Positions 1-8,457 of a stretch of DNA of 64,000 nucleotides are shown here, in pieces. The stretch comes from UBA5336 sp039818165 (GTDB lineage: Bacteria; Pseudomonadota; Alphaproteobacteria; Caulobacterales; Hyphomonadaceae): NCBI GenBank assembly GCA_039818165.1, contig JBCBUL010000012.1, positions 1-64,000 on the forward strand. The letters are read 5' to 3'. The number at the start of each line of letters is the position of its first letter. Within the stretch, counting starts at the first letter, position 1. Both the position numbers and the translations under genes were made by a program. The notes beneath the pieces are model-generated. The model worked only from the letters and a program-made list of their open reading frames with translations. It was not told where the DNA came from and made no database searches.

Positions 1-193
1 GTTTGAACTCGCTATCCAATTCCTCTCAAACCCTTGTTATATTTGGAAAAGTGAGCGGTTCGAGTTGCAGAGAATGGTGTTGAAACTGGTATTTCCGGGG
101 CACCTAACCTACTGTCGGGAGCAAGGCTTTTTGAACACCCAAATATCCTTGCCTTTCAGTGCGTTAGGCCGAAAAAAATTGTCTGGTGAAAAA

Positions 194-268
194 TGGTGCC
201 GCGAGGGAGAATTGAACTCCCGACCTCACCCTTACCAAGGGTGCGCTCTACCACTGAGCTACCGCGGC
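194..268 (-). tRNA. tRNA-Thr (anticodon GGT)
   Basis: On the minus strand the segment folds as a full cloverleaf: a 7-bp acceptor stem (GCCGCGG against TCGCGGC, with one terminal G-T pair), a D-arm with AGCTCAGTGGTAGAGC, a CACCC/GGGTG anticodon stem with loop TTGGTAA, and a T-loop with TTCAATT. CCA is encoded at 194-196. Anticodon GGT reads threonine codons ACC and ACU. Confidence 0.97.
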
Positions 269-344
269 GGTGCCGATTGCGAAACTGCGCGAATACCGCA
301 AGGGACGATTGATGAAAAGAGCCCTACTGGCCTAAGATTGACCG

Positions 345-491
345 ATGGTGAAAAAAAAGCAGCCCTCTGCACGCGATGACCGCCTGGCCAGTGCCCTTCG
401 CGCCAATCTGAAACGGCGTAAACAGGCCGCCCGGCGTCCCTCTGGCGACGATGGAAAGCCAAAACCGGCAGCGCCTCCAGAGCATGACTAG
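345..491 (+). CDS. Small basic hypothetical protein (48 aa)
   Basis: A 48-codon frame starts with ATG GTG followed by a Lys run. The protein is strongly basic through its middle (LKRRKQAARR at about residues 22-31) and ends in a Pro/Ala-rich acidic tail. Its stop overlaps the start of the ThiO-like gene by 8 bases (ATGACTAG), which suggests translational coupling. It resembles short basic proteins of the pattern RLxxALRxNLKRRKxQxR that are common in alphaproteobacteria; I recall these by pattern only. No function is known to me. The overlap, the amino acid composition and the resemblance support it as a real gene. Confidence 0.65.
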   Translation: MVKKKQPSARDDRLASALRANLKRRKQAARRPSGDDGKPKPAAPPEHD

Positions 492-1524
492 CCTACGCAT
501 CGCCATTGCCGGAGCGGGCGTTGCCGGGCTGTGTTTAGCAGTGACGCTTTTGCGCCGGGGCCAGCGTGTGACGCTGTATGATCCTGCGTCGGCTGAAGAA
601 ACGGCAAGTTGGGCGGCCGCGGGCATGCTCGCGCCGACATATGAGGCGGCAACCGATTCGCCTGGCCACCCAGATATGTACGCTTTGTTGGAAGCCGCAC
701 GCGACTTCTGGGATGAGGGACCACAGTCCCTCGGGATTGAGAGACAGCAGATTGGGTTGATGCTTTCGTCTTCAGTCGCCTTGGCCGTGAGTGCAGGTCA
801 GGCCTCCATGTTCCGCAGGCTCGCCAAGCATGGCCGCGCGCGGGCCCTTGATGTGGGAGACCTCGCTTCATTGGGGAACGTGAATCCCGATGGGTTTGTC
901 GCCGCATTCTGGCTTCCACGTGATGGTCAGGTCGACAATCGCGCTTTTGTAAGGCGCCTCACCCAAAAGGTACTCTCGCTCGGAGGAGAGCGACAATCAC
1001 TTGCCGTGGAGCCTGCAAAGGTCGCACCGGGAGACTTGTCGGCGGATTGTATCGTTGACGCGCGCGGTTGGCGTGCTCCGGCCATGACCCCGGTCAAAGG
1101 CACCGCGATGGCCCTTGCACGCCATCCGGGCTTGCCGGGACATGTTGTGCGCTGGGGGCGCAACTATCTTGTGCCGAAAGCCGACCGAGTCGTGTTAGGC
1201 GCCCATGCCATGCCGGGGCTCACTGACACCAGTGTGGACCCTGCCATCATTGACGAATTGTGCGAAGAGGCGGCTTTGATCTTTCCTGCGGTGAAAGACG
1301 CCGATGTGTTGGAAACCTGGTCAGGCGTTCGCCCGCGCAGCGCTGATGGCGCGCCGGTGCTGGGATGGACTGGGCCGGGGCATTACCAACTGGGCGGGCT
1401 TTACCGCGATGGGTTCCTGCTTGCGCCTCGTCTTGCCGATTGGGCCGCATCTGACATCTTGGGCGATGTTCTGCCCGATTTGGCGAGACGGTTTACCCCC
1501 GACCGGTTCAAGGTCCGAGCCTAG
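484..1524 (+). CDS. thiO: FAD-dependent glycine/D-amino-acid oxidase family protein (ThiO-like)
   Basis: A 346-aa DAO-fold flavoprotein. The FAD-binding GxGxxG motif is at residues 10-15 (GAGVAG) and is followed by an acidic strand end (VTLYD). The SWAAAGMLAP stretch is typical of ThiO. The C-terminal part carries the family's GVRPxSxDGxPxxG and YRDGFLLAP blocks that contact FAD and substrate. ThiO oxidises glycine to the iminoglycine used for the thiazole of thiamine. I place the start at ATG 484, overlapping the upstream small gene, rather than at an in-frame ATG at 451, because the flavin fold begins just after it. No thiS, thiG or thiE is nearby, so another D-amino-acid oxidase activity is possible. 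Confidence 0.75.
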   Translation: MTSLRIAIAGAGVAGLCLAVTLLRRGQRVTLYDPASAEETASWAAAGMLAPTYEAATDSPGHPDMYALLEAARDFWDEGPQSLGIERQQIGLMLSSSVALAVSAGQASMFRRLAKHGRARALDVGDLASLGNVNPDGFVAAFWLPRDGQVDNRAFVRRLTQKVLSLGGERQSLAVEPAKVAPGDLSADCIVDARGWRAPAMTPVKGTAMALARHPGLPGHVVRWGRNYLVPKADRVVLGAHAMPGLTDTSVDPAIIDELCEEAALIFPAVKDADVLETWSGVRPRSADGAPVLGWTGPGHYQLGGLYRDGFLLAPRLADWAASDILGDVLPDLARRFTPDRFKVRA

Positions 1525-2087
1525 TCCTGGTCCAGCACCACGATGCGGTCTTCCAGAGCCGAAATCGCCATTTCCGGCGTGTCCACATGCACGAGGTTTG
1601 AGCGAAATTCCTCGGGCGTGAACTTGCCGTCGATGATGTGGTCCATCAGTTCGAAGAACGGGCCCCAGAAGTCATCTTCATCCAGGAAGGCCATTGGCTT
1701 CGCGTGCAAGCCCAGACGCGCCCAGGAGAGCATCTCCACCGCTTCCTCGAGCGTGCCGATGCCGCCGGGCAGGGTGATGAAGGCATCGCTTTCGTCAAAC
1801 ATCATTTGTTTGCGGGTGTGCATGTCCTCGACAATGCGGTGTTCGACTTCCTCGAAAACACGTTCCTTGTGCAGCAGGAACTTTGGCATGATGCCGAGCA
1901 CTTCGCCGCCATCGCCGTGGGCTGCCCGGGCGCATGCACCCATCAGGCCAACACCGCCGCCGCCATAAACCATTCGCAGGCCCCTCTGCGCCAGCGTTCG
2001 GCCAAGCTCGGTGGCAAGGCGCAAATAGGCCGGCTTCACGTCGTTCGACGAGCCGCAATACACACAAATCGATTTTATTCGGGCCAT
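1521..2087 (-). CDS. LOG family nucleoside-5'-monophosphate phosphoribohydrolase (TIGR00730)
   Basis: A 188-aa Rossmann-like protein with all LOG family marks: CVYCGSS at residues 8-14, the GGGGVGLMG loop at 42-50, Arg92-Lys93, and the PGGIGTLEE signature at 107-115. LOG enzymes hydrolyse the N-glycosidic bond of nucleoside 5'-monophosphates, including cytokinin ribotides; in bacteria many act on AMP. The start at 2087 gives MARIKSICVYCGSS, the usual N-terminus; an upstream extension is not conserved-looking. It converges with the thiO-like gene, overlapping by 4 bases. Exact substrate unknown. Confidence 0.9.
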   Translation of the reverse strand: MARIKSICVYCGSSNDVKPAYLRLATELGRTLAQRGLRMVYGGGGVGLMGACARAAHGDGGEVLGIMPKFLLHKERVFEEVEHRIVEDMHTRKQMMFDESDAFITLPGGIGTLEEAVEMLSWARLGLHAKPMAFLDEDDFWGPFFELMDHIIDGKFTPEEFRSNLVHVDTPEMAISALEDRIVVLDQD

Positions 2088-2207
2088 GGATGCCTCGGAT
2101 GAATTGCTCTTCTGACATAGGGGTTTGCAGCAAATCGATGGAAAGCGCCACTGGCGAAATGAACACCCCACTGGCACCGCACCGCGAAACGGCCCATATG
2201 CCGTCGC

Positions 2208-4052
2208 ATGTCACAACACAGCCAGACCAGCACCGCAGACCAGGATCGAATTGAGAGCGCCGATGGCGGGCTCTGGGTTTCGATTGTGCGCATTCTCAGA
2301 CTGCTGGCGCGACCGGAACTGTCCAAGTGGCGGCCTGTTATGGTGCTGGCGATTCTCCTCACACTTGGCGCGGCCGTGCTGGAAGTCGTGTTTCCACTGT
2401 TGCTCGGCTACGCCATCAACAAAATTGTGGTGAGTGATGCTGGTGTGGTTGCTGGCGTCGCCGCGGCGGTTTTCTGGCTGTGTGTAGCATTCGGCGTGCG
2501 GTTTGCGACCGCCGGGCTTCCCCAGGCGCGGGACTGGCTCTTTTCGCCGGTAAGCCAGGATGCCCAAAGAGTGGCGTGCGTGGACGCGTTCGGCCATGCC
2601 CAGAGCCTGTCGCTGAACTTTCACCAGACCCGTCGGACGGGTGCGCTGAACCGGGTTATCGAGCGCGGTGCTGGGGCGATCGACTATCTGATCCGTTTTC
2701 TGGCCTTCAATATTGGGCCCACATTCGTGAGGCTTATCCTGGCGGCCATTGCGCTTGCGGTGGCATTCGACCCTTTTCTGGCGCTCATCGCCATCGTCAC
2801 AATCGCAATCTACGTGGTCACCACGGTGATGATTACCGAATGGCGTGTCCGCCAGCGCCGGCGCATGAATGAAGCGGACACGAAGTTCCGCGGCATCGCT
2901 GTCGATATCCTGACCAATTTTGAGACGGTGAAGTCTTTTGCAGCCGAAGCGCGCGAAACGGGCCGCTTCGACTCGGCGATGGCAAACTATAATCTGCGAT
3001 ATGTTGATGCCGTTCGATCCATGTATGTGCTGAACGGTGCGCAGGCCTTGGTGATGAACTGTGGTCTTGTCGCTGCTTTGGTGCTGTCGGCGCTGAATGT
3101 GTCGCGCGGCACGATGAGTGTTGGCGACCTGACGGCTGTGTTTGCCATGTTCTTGTCGCTCTACGCGCCGCTCAATATCCTCGGTTGGGCCTGGCGTGAG
3201 ATCAAACAGGGCGCAGTGGACCTTGAGAAGCTCTACGGCCTGTTGGGGATGAAGCCTGACGTTGCCGACAAACCGGCAGCGAAGACCCTCGCAGCAGCCG
3301 AGGGGCGCGTGCGGTTTGAAGATGTGGCCTTCAGCCACGAAGGCCGCTCCACAGGTGTGCGAAACATCAGCTTTGACGTCGACCGAGGCCGTAAAGTTGC
3401 CTTTGTTGGAACGTCCGGTGCTGGAAAGTCGACACTGCTGAAGCTGCTGTTCCGGTTTTATGATGTCGAGCAGGGGCGGGTCTGCGTGGATGATCAGGAC
3501 GTTCGCGACCTCACCCAGGAATCCTTGCGTCAGAACCTCGGCCTGGTGCCCCAGGATGTGGTCCTTTTCAATGATACCATTCGTGCCAATGTGGCCTACG
3601 CCAAGCCTGACGCAACCGAAGACGAGATCCAGGACGCCCTGCGCCGTGCGCAGTTGCTGGAATTTGTGGAGCGGCTTCCCGATGGGCTCGAAACCCGCGT
3701 GGGCGAGCGTGGGCTGAAACTGTCTGGTGGGGAGAAACAACGCGTGGGGATTGCGCGGGTGATTTTGGCCGATCCCGCCATTCTGGTGCTTGATGAAGCC
3801 ACGTCGGCCCTCGATAGCGCCACTGAAGCCGCTGTGCAGGCGGCCCTTGATGAAGCCTCGCGGGGCCGCACCACGCTTATGGTCGCCCATCGGCTTTCTA
3901 CAGTTCAGAATGCCGACGAAATCGTCGTTCTGGAGAAGGGCGAGATTGTCGAGCGGGGGCCGCATCTCGATCTGATGCAGGCCAATGGCGTTTATGCCGA
4001 CATGTGGGCGCGCCAGGCGGCCCGTGATACGCTGATTGAAGCAGCAGAGTAG
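2208..4052 (+). CDS. ABC transporter, fused permease/ATPase, Atm1/ABCB7-like
   Basis: A 614-aa half-transporter. Six membrane segments lie in residues 45-330 and the nucleotide-binding domain from about 365. Walker A is GTSGAGKST (401-409), the ABC signature LSGGEKQ (505-511), Walker B ILVLDE (525-530) and the H-loop AHRLST. The intracellular segment NFETVKSFAAE (237-247) matches the Atm1/HMT1 class, which exports glutathione-linked metal or sulfur compounds. It is followed after 9 bases by the decarboxylase-like gene, an arrangement I recall from other alphaproteobacteria. The substrate cannot be fixed from sequence. Confidence 0.88.
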   Translation: MSQHSQTSTADQDRIESADGGLWVSIVRILRLLARPELSKWRPVMVLAILLTLGAAVLEVVFPLLLGYAINKIVVSDAGVVAGVAAAVFWLCVAFGVRFATAGLPQARDWLFSPVSQDAQRVACVDAFGHAQSLSLNFHQTRRTGALNRVIERGAGAIDYLIRFLAFNIGPTFVRLILAAIALAVAFDPFLALIAIVTIAIYVVTTVMITEWRVRQRRRMNEADTKFRGIAVDILTNFETVKSFAAEARETGRFDSAMANYNLRYVDAVRSMYVLNGAQALVMNCGLVAALVLSALNVSRGTMSVGDLTAVFAMFLSLYAPLNILGWAWREIKQGAVDLEKLYGLLGMKPDVADKPAAKTLAAAEGRVRFEDVAFSHEGRSTGVRNISFDVDRGRKVAFVGTSGAGKSTLLKLLFRFYDVEQGRVCVDDQDVRDLTQESLRQNLGLVPQDVVLFNDTIRANVAYAKPDATEDEIQDALRRAQLLEFVERLPDGLETRVGERGLKLSGGEKQRVGIARVILADPAILVLDEATSALDSATEAAVQAALDEASRGRTTLMVAHRLSTVQNADEIVVLEKGEIVERGPHLDLMQANGVYADMWARQAARDTLIEAAE

Positions 4053-4061
4053 GAACCAACC

Positions 4062-5024
4062 ATGATCGATTCCTCGACTGACCTGGAGCGCAGGCGGTTT
4101 CCCTGGGCCCTCGCGCGGATAGATCTCTGGGGCATGATTGGCGCGGTCGGCGCGCTGCTCATCGGAACGCTATTGAGCATGCTTTGGGGACCGCTTTTCC
4201 TCCTCGGTCTCTTCGCCATGGTTGTCGCGGTTCTGGCAACACGCAAGGCTGAACGAACGCCTCCTTCAGACGCTGCGGCGATCGTCTCGCCGGTCGACGG
4301 TGTCCTTGTGTCCGTTTCCACGGGCTTGCCACCGGCTGAACTGCGCCTGTCGGGTGGAGATTTCACGCGCCTGCGCGTCGCGTCTTCGCCGGCGAGCACG
4401 ACGCCGATCCATGCGCCCATGACGGGCGAGATTTCCTCTCTCATCGAAGAGGCGGGGGATGCGAGTATGCGTTTCGCCAGTGATCCCGATGAAGTGGGCC
4501 TTGCAAACGCTTATGCGACTTTCACCAGCGGTGAGGATGCCGTCGCCATTCGCGTTGTAACAGGCGGGCTCGGACCACGTCTCGACATTACAGCAGAAAC
4601 GGGCGACGCGGTACGGGTCGGCCGGGATATCGGGTATCGTCGGCTTGGCGGCTGGTGTGACATTTGGTTGCCCGCCGGGAGTGCACTGGCGGTCTGGCCG
4701 GGCATGACTCTGAAAGGCGCTGAGACACGACTCGTCCAATTGGGCGCGCAGGCCGCGGCGGGGCAGGGCGATCTTGCTAACGTGGCTGCGGAAGCTGTTC
4801 CCTTCGAAATGCCTCAACTGGATGAGGATGCCGAAGATGCACCGGCCGCTGAGGGTGAGACAACCTTCGATGCGAAGTCGGATGCCGCGTCAGCCGAAGC
4901 CGAGCCTGAGGAAGCGCCCAGAACTGAGCAACACAACGACGATGATGGCGTCGTGAAGGACGCGACAGAGCAGTTTGCACGCCTTCGCAAGAAGGTTGAG
5001 TCTTCGAAGTCGGACCCGGACTAA
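4062..5024 (+). CDS. Phosphatidylserine decarboxylase-like protein, catalytic residues missing
   Basis: A 320-aa protein with two hydrophobic segments (about 22-59), then the Psd landmarks ERTPP, SPVDG (76-80) and GLPPAELRL, ending with a D-LP-GMTLKGAETRL block equivalent to the DVYLP...GQ...GETVLA end of Psd. The self-cleavage site (FGS or LGS in Psd) reads LGG at 195-197, so the serine that becomes the pyruvoyl group is Gly197. The FNVHVNR histidine segment is replaced by ASTTPIH, placing Thr114 where the histidine belongs; only Asp79 of the triad remains. An acidic tail of about 90 residues follows. By family knowledge it cannot form the pyruvoyl cofactor. I infer a pseudoenzyme, consistent with lineages that do not make phosphatidylethanolamine. 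Confidence 0.72.
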   Translation: MIDSSTDLERRRFPWALARIDLWGMIGAVGALLIGTLLSMLWGPLFLLGLFAMVVAVLATRKAERTPPSDAAAIVSPVDGVLVSVSTGLPPAELRLSGGDFTRLRVASSPASTTPIHAPMTGEISSLIEEAGDASMRFASDPDEVGLANAYATFTSGEDAVAIRVVTGGLGPRLDITAETGDAVRVGRDIGYRRLGGWCDIWLPAGSALAVWPGMTLKGAETRLVQLGAQAAAGQGDLANVAAEAVPFEMPQLDEDAEDAPAAEGETTFDAKSDAASAEAEPEEAPRTEQHNDDDGVVKDATEQFARLRKKVESSKSDPD

Positions 5025-5239
5025 GGGCCCTTTTGAACGTCCGGGGCCGAATTCATCCAGAGGAAAACAGGGCGCAGCGGAAAGATCCACCCGAGGCCAG
5101 CAACAATATAGAAGATCAATTGTAGCCAACCTGGCGCGTCAGTGATGGCAGAGCCGATCATTGTCGCGATCACGATCCACACAATCAGGACTGTGAACAG
5201 CGCGAGGATCGCGATGGGCTTTCGGACATTCGATTTCAT
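5021..5239 (-). CDS. DUF2842 small membrane protein
   Basis: A 72-aa protein with a basic N-terminus (MKSNVRKP), two hydrophobic helices (about 9-31 and 40-60) and the ending WIFPLRPVFLWM typical of DUF2842. Start 5239 is chosen because the longer frame only adds a low-complexity Arg/Gln lead. Its stop overlaps the decarboxylase-like stop on the other strand by 3 bases. It is divergent from ctaA with about 80 bases between the starts. I recall DUF2842 genes near heme A synthase in other alphaproteobacteria, but the function is unknown. Confidence 0.78.
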   Translation of the reverse strand: MKSNVRKPIAILALFTVLIVWIVIATMIGSAITDAPGWLQLIFYIVAGLGWIFPLRPVFLWMNSAPDVQKGP

Positions 5240-5320
5240 CACATCTGCTCCTTGGGGCTGCGCCTGGCCTGCGGCACTGGTGCGCCTTGCGAACCACCGC
5301 CAACGTCGCATTTAGGGCGC

Positions 5321-6421
5321 ATGACGCAGACCGAACAGGCGAATACACAAGAGGCAATGTCGCACCGAGGCAGTGCCTTCTTGCGATCCTGGCTCCTTTT
5401 GTTGGGGCTTATGGTCTACGCGATGATCCTGATTGGAGGGACCACACGGCTGACAGATTCAGGTCTGTCTATTACCGAATGGGCGCCAATCTCGGGCGCA
5501 CTGCCGCCGCTCAGTGAGTCCGCCTGGTTGTCAGAATTTGAGCTTTATCGCCAAACCGCCGAATACCAGATGCAGAACCGCGGCATGACCATGGCCGAGT
5601 TCCAATACATTTATTGGTGGGAATGGGGCCATCGCCAGTTCGGCCGCGTGATTGGATTGGTGGCGCTCGCAGGTTTTGCCGTATTCGCGTTCCGGGGATG
5701 GCTGACACGTCAGTGGGCGTTGCGGTTTGGCGGTCTGATTGTGCTAGGCGGCCTGCAGGGGTTTATCGGTTGGTGGATGGTATCGAGCGGCATCGGTGAG
5801 ACGACACGGCTCGATGTGGCCCCCTACCGGCTCGCAACACACTTCACCCTGGCATTGGCGATCATCGGCCTGATTGCATGGTTCTGGATGGACCTGGGGC
5901 AGCGCGCGCGGGCCGCGGTTCCGAAATGGATGGCCTGGATAAGTCTTGGCCTGATGGCGCTTGTCTTTGTGCAAATGGCGAGTGGAGCGCTTGTGGCGGG
6001 ACTTGATGCCGGGCGCACCTACACCGACTGGCCCCTCATGGCCGGAGAGCTCGTCCCCCAATACTATGTCGATCCGGATCTCGGCGTCCGCAGCTTTTTC
6101 GAAGGGCGAGAAGCCACGCAGTTCAACCACCGCATTCTGGCTTACATGCTCTGGGGCGGTACCTTGGCATTTGCCTGGTTTGCCCGATCCACTGGCATTG
6201 CGGGGCCAACTGTGTGGCTCGCAGCGCTGACGAGCCTGCAGGCCGTTTGGGGAATTCTCACGCTTGTAAACGCCGCGCCGTTGGAATTGGCCCTGGTCCA
6301 TCAGGGGCTCGGCGTTCTGGTCTTTCTCGCGGCGGTGCGACTGGCCTGGCGTGCAATGCCGGCAAGTGAGACCCAGCAGAGCCGCGCAGCGGTGTCACCC
6401 GAGCGCGTTGCGACAGCTTAG
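5321..6421 (+). CDS. ctaA: Heme A synthase (Cox15/CtaA)
   Basis: A 366-aa polytopic membrane protein of the long (type 2) CtaA/Cox15 class, oxidising the C8 methyl of heme O to the formyl of heme A for cytochrome aa3 oxidase. Visible signatures are GGTTRLTDSGLSITEW after the first helix, the segment ending FQYIYWWEWGHRQFGRVIG, and the four helix histidines in EWGHR, ATHFT, FNHR and VHQGLG that ligate the two hemes. I start at ATG 5321 (MTQTEQ), as the upstream extension looks like a translated leader. It is followed by a convergent lipoprotein gene overlapping by 4 bases. Confidence 0.95.
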   Translation: MTQTEQANTQEAMSHRGSAFLRSWLLLLGLMVYAMILIGGTTRLTDSGLSITEWAPISGALPPLSESAWLSEFELYRQTAEYQMQNRGMTMAEFQYIYWWEWGHRQFGRVIGLVALAGFAVFAFRGWLTRQWALRFGGLIVLGGLQGFIGWWMVSSGIGETTRLDVAPYRLATHFTLALAIIGLIAWFWMDLGQRARAAVPKWMAWISLGLMALVFVQMASGALVAGLDAGRTYTDWPLMAGELVPQYYVDPDLGVRSFFEGREATQFNHRILAYMLWGGTLAFAWFARSTGIAGPTVWLAALTSLQAVWGILTLVNAAPLELALVHQGLGVLVFLAAVRLAWRAMPASETQQSRAAVSPERVATA

Positions 6422-7389
6422 TTGCTCTCAACCGACGTTAAGTTGGTCGCGTCAATGAACACAAGCTGATGGCCACTGTCGGTCTCGCCGGCCACGACGA
6501 TAACCCCTCCCGGATATCCTCCGCCGAGGGGTTGCCCCAACGCATCCATAGCCCGGACAGGGGAGGGCAGTTTCACGCTGATTCCGTCGCGCACTGCCAA
6601 AGGCGTGGCATCCTCTCCGACTTTGGCGGACGTCAGCGCGCCTGCGGGAGTTAGAAAAACGAAATGCTGGCTGCTCTGGCGCGCGAGTGTGCCAATGGCG
6701 GAGCCGCTGACGTTGAAGGACACGCCATCTGTAGTAATGGCGCAATCGGTCGCACTGGCTGGAACAGCGGGCCCCGGCTTCGGTTGGAACGTGAACATGT
6801 CTCCGTCTGAGCCGAGGGTCCCAAACGTCGCGGTATCCTCGCCAGCGCCCCAGAATGCGATTTCAAGATCACCGTCGTCGTCCGCGCCCAGCGCCCGGCT
6901 GCAGAGGACGTCGACAGAGCCGGATGTTTCGATGGGCAAGGCCAGTTCCACGGGCGCAGGTAATCCTTCCGAATGGGCATAGGCGATCAATCCGCCACTT
7001 TGGTTGATCCCCGGAAACAGAGTGAGCCCGGTCTCCCCAAACAGGAGATACGTGCCAGGAGCCACAGTACCGGCGTCCAGACTCGCCATGTCTGTTGTGC
7101 GATCGCCTTCGAGGTTGAAGAACTGAACGGCGCCATCCTCATAGATTACCGCAATTGTGGATGCTGCCCCGCCTGCAAGGGCGATGTCTTCCACAGCACT
7201 TTCCAATGGCCGCGTGCTCCACACCGCTGGAACAGAAACAACGCTCCCATTATTTGCGTTGGGTGCAGTGTCTCTCGGTGTGCCGGAATCGCCTTGCTGT
7301 CCGCACCCGATCAGGAAAAGCAGGCCGGCGCTAAGACACGCGTTGACAAAGGGGCGGTCAGGCACTAACCCGCAGCGCTTGAACTGCAT
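6418..7389 (-). CDS. Putative lipoprotein of unknown function
   Basis: A 323-aa protein with a hydrophobic segment ending in LFLIGC-GQQ at about residues 24-29, which reads as a lipobox with an acylated cysteine. The mature part is Gly/Ala/Asp-rich and looks like a beta-propeller-type fold (repeated hydrophobic strand pairs such as IAVIYEDGAVQFFNLEG), but I recognise no family. A GTG about eight codons in would give a neater signal peptide and is a possible alternative start. It is divergent from rplM with only 37 bases between the start codons, so both promoters are squeezed together or lie inside coding sequence. Confidence 0.6.
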   Translation of the reverse strand: MQFKRCGLVPDRPFVNACLSAGLLFLIGCGQQGDSGTPRDTAPNANNGSVVSVPAVWSTRPLESAVEDIALAGGAASTIAVIYEDGAVQFFNLEGDRTTDMASLDAGTVAPGTYLLFGETGLTLFPGINQSGGLIAYAHSEGLPAPVELALPIETSGSVDVLCSRALGADDDGDLEIAFWGAGEDTATFGTLGSDGDMFTFQPKPGPAVPASATDCAITTDGVSFNVSGSAIGTLARQSSQHFVFLTPAGALTSAKVGEDATPLAVRDGISVKLPSPVRAMDALGQPLGGGYPGGVIVVAGETDSGHQLVFIDATNLTSVESN

Positions 7390-7426
7390 TCCGCAAACTC
7401 CGAATTAAGAGGCTCGTAACAGGGCG

Positions 7427-7891
7427 ATGAAAACCTATAACGCACCTGCCGACGTGGAGAACAAGTGGGTCGTGATCGACGCCGAAGGTGCTGTGGTCGG
7501 TCGCTTGGCCTCCTACATCGCGAAACGGCTGCGCGGCAAGCACCGCGCCGACTTCACCCCGCACATCGACACAGGCGATCATGTTGTCGTCATCAATGCC
7601 GACAAAGTTGTCTTCACGGGCAACAAGCGCGCGCAGAAGACGTACTACCGCCACACCGGGCACCCCGGTGGCATCAAGTCCACCACGGCAGAAGAAGTTC
7701 TGTCCGGACGCTTTCCTGAGCGCGCCTTGCAAATGGCCGTGAAACGGATGATGCCGAAGGAAAGCTCCCTGGCGCGCAAGCAGCTTTCCAAGCTGCGCGT
7801 CTATGCGGGCACCGAACACCCCCACGAGGCGCAAGCTCCTGAATCTGTGGACTTTGCCGCCATGAACTCCAAGAACACGAAGCTGGTCTGA
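7427..7891 (+). CDS. rplM: 50S ribosomal protein L13
   Basis: 154 aa, the usual alphaproteobacterial length, starting MKTYNAPADVENKWVVIDAE and carrying the L13 blocks GRLASYIAKRLRGKH, DHVVVINADKV, YYRHTGHPGG and RMMPK. L13 is an early assembly protein of the large subunit. It is followed after one base by rpsI, the standard L13-S9 operon. Confidence 0.98.
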   Translation: MKTYNAPADVENKWVVIDAEGAVVGRLASYIAKRLRGKHRADFTPHIDTGDHVVVINADKVVFTGNKRAQKTYYRHTGHPGGIKSTTAEEVLSGRFPERALQMAVKRMMPKESSLARKQLSKLRVYAGTEHPHEAQAPESVDFAAMNSKNTKLV

Positions 7892-7892
7892 T

Positions 7893-8384
7893 ATGAGCGA
7901 TACCGCCAACACACTGGAAGATCTCGGCAGCCTGCAGAGCAGCGACTCCGGCGCTGCTTTGGTTGAAGAGATCGTTGTCGAGCCCAAGATCGACGAGCAT
8001 GGCCGCGCCTACGGCACAGGTCGCCGCAAGGAAGCCACGGCCCGCGTCTGGATCAAGCCGGGCTCAGGCAAGATCACCATCAACGGCAAGGATCAGGAGC
8101 AGTATTTCGCCCGTCCGGTTCTGCGCATGGTGATTGAGCAGCCGCTGATCGAATCCGAGCGCCGCACCGAGTTCGACGTGGTTTGCACGGTCAAAGGCTC
8201 AGGCCTGTCGGGTCAGGCGGGTGCCATCCGCCACGGCATCTCCCGCGCGCTTGTGGCTTACGAGCCGGGCCTGCGCAAAGTGCTGAAGCCCCACGGCTTC
8301 CTCACACGCGACCCGCGTACGGTTGAGCGTAAGAAGTATGGCCGTGCGAAAGCGCGCCGCAGCTTCCAGTTCTCCAAGCGCTAG
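7893..8384 (+). CDS. rpsI: 30S ribosomal protein S9
   Basis: 163 aa. The S9 core begins at about residue 40 with GTGRRKEATARVWIKPGSG and ends in the Arg/Lys-rich tail RAKARRSFQFSKR that reaches the P-site tRNA. The N-terminal 38 residues are an acidic extension, as often seen in alphaproteobacterial S9. It shares a transcript with rplM, and a strong hairpin terminator follows. Confidence 0.98.
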   Translation: MSDTANTLEDLGSLQSSDSGAALVEEIVVEPKIDEHGRAYGTGRRKEATARVWIKPGSGKITINGKDQEQYFARPVLRMVIEQPLIESERRTEFDVVCTVKGSGLSGQAGAIRHGISRALVAYEPGLRKVLKPHGFLTRDPRTVERKKYGRAKARRSFQFSKR

Positions 8385-8410
8385 GATCTCGTATCCTATA
8401 CAGAATTCTG

Positions 8411-8440
8411 CGGGCGCTTCGGTAACGAGGCGCCCGTTTT
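8411..8440 (+). terminator. Rho-independent terminator after rpsI
   Basis: CGGGCGC pairs with GCGCCCG (7 bp) around a loop containing TTCGGTAACGAG, directly followed by TTTT. It closes the rplM-rpsI operon 27 bases after the rpsI stop. Confidence 0.85.
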
Positions 8441-8457
8441 GCATTTGAGGGGCCGAT

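Noticed and set aside
2211..3965. A long open frame on the minus strand opposite the Atm1-like gene
   Set aside because: It is a by-product of GC-rich codon use; the plus-strand gene has full ABC motifs and the minus-strand translation has no recognisable domain and a His/Arg/Gln-rich composition.
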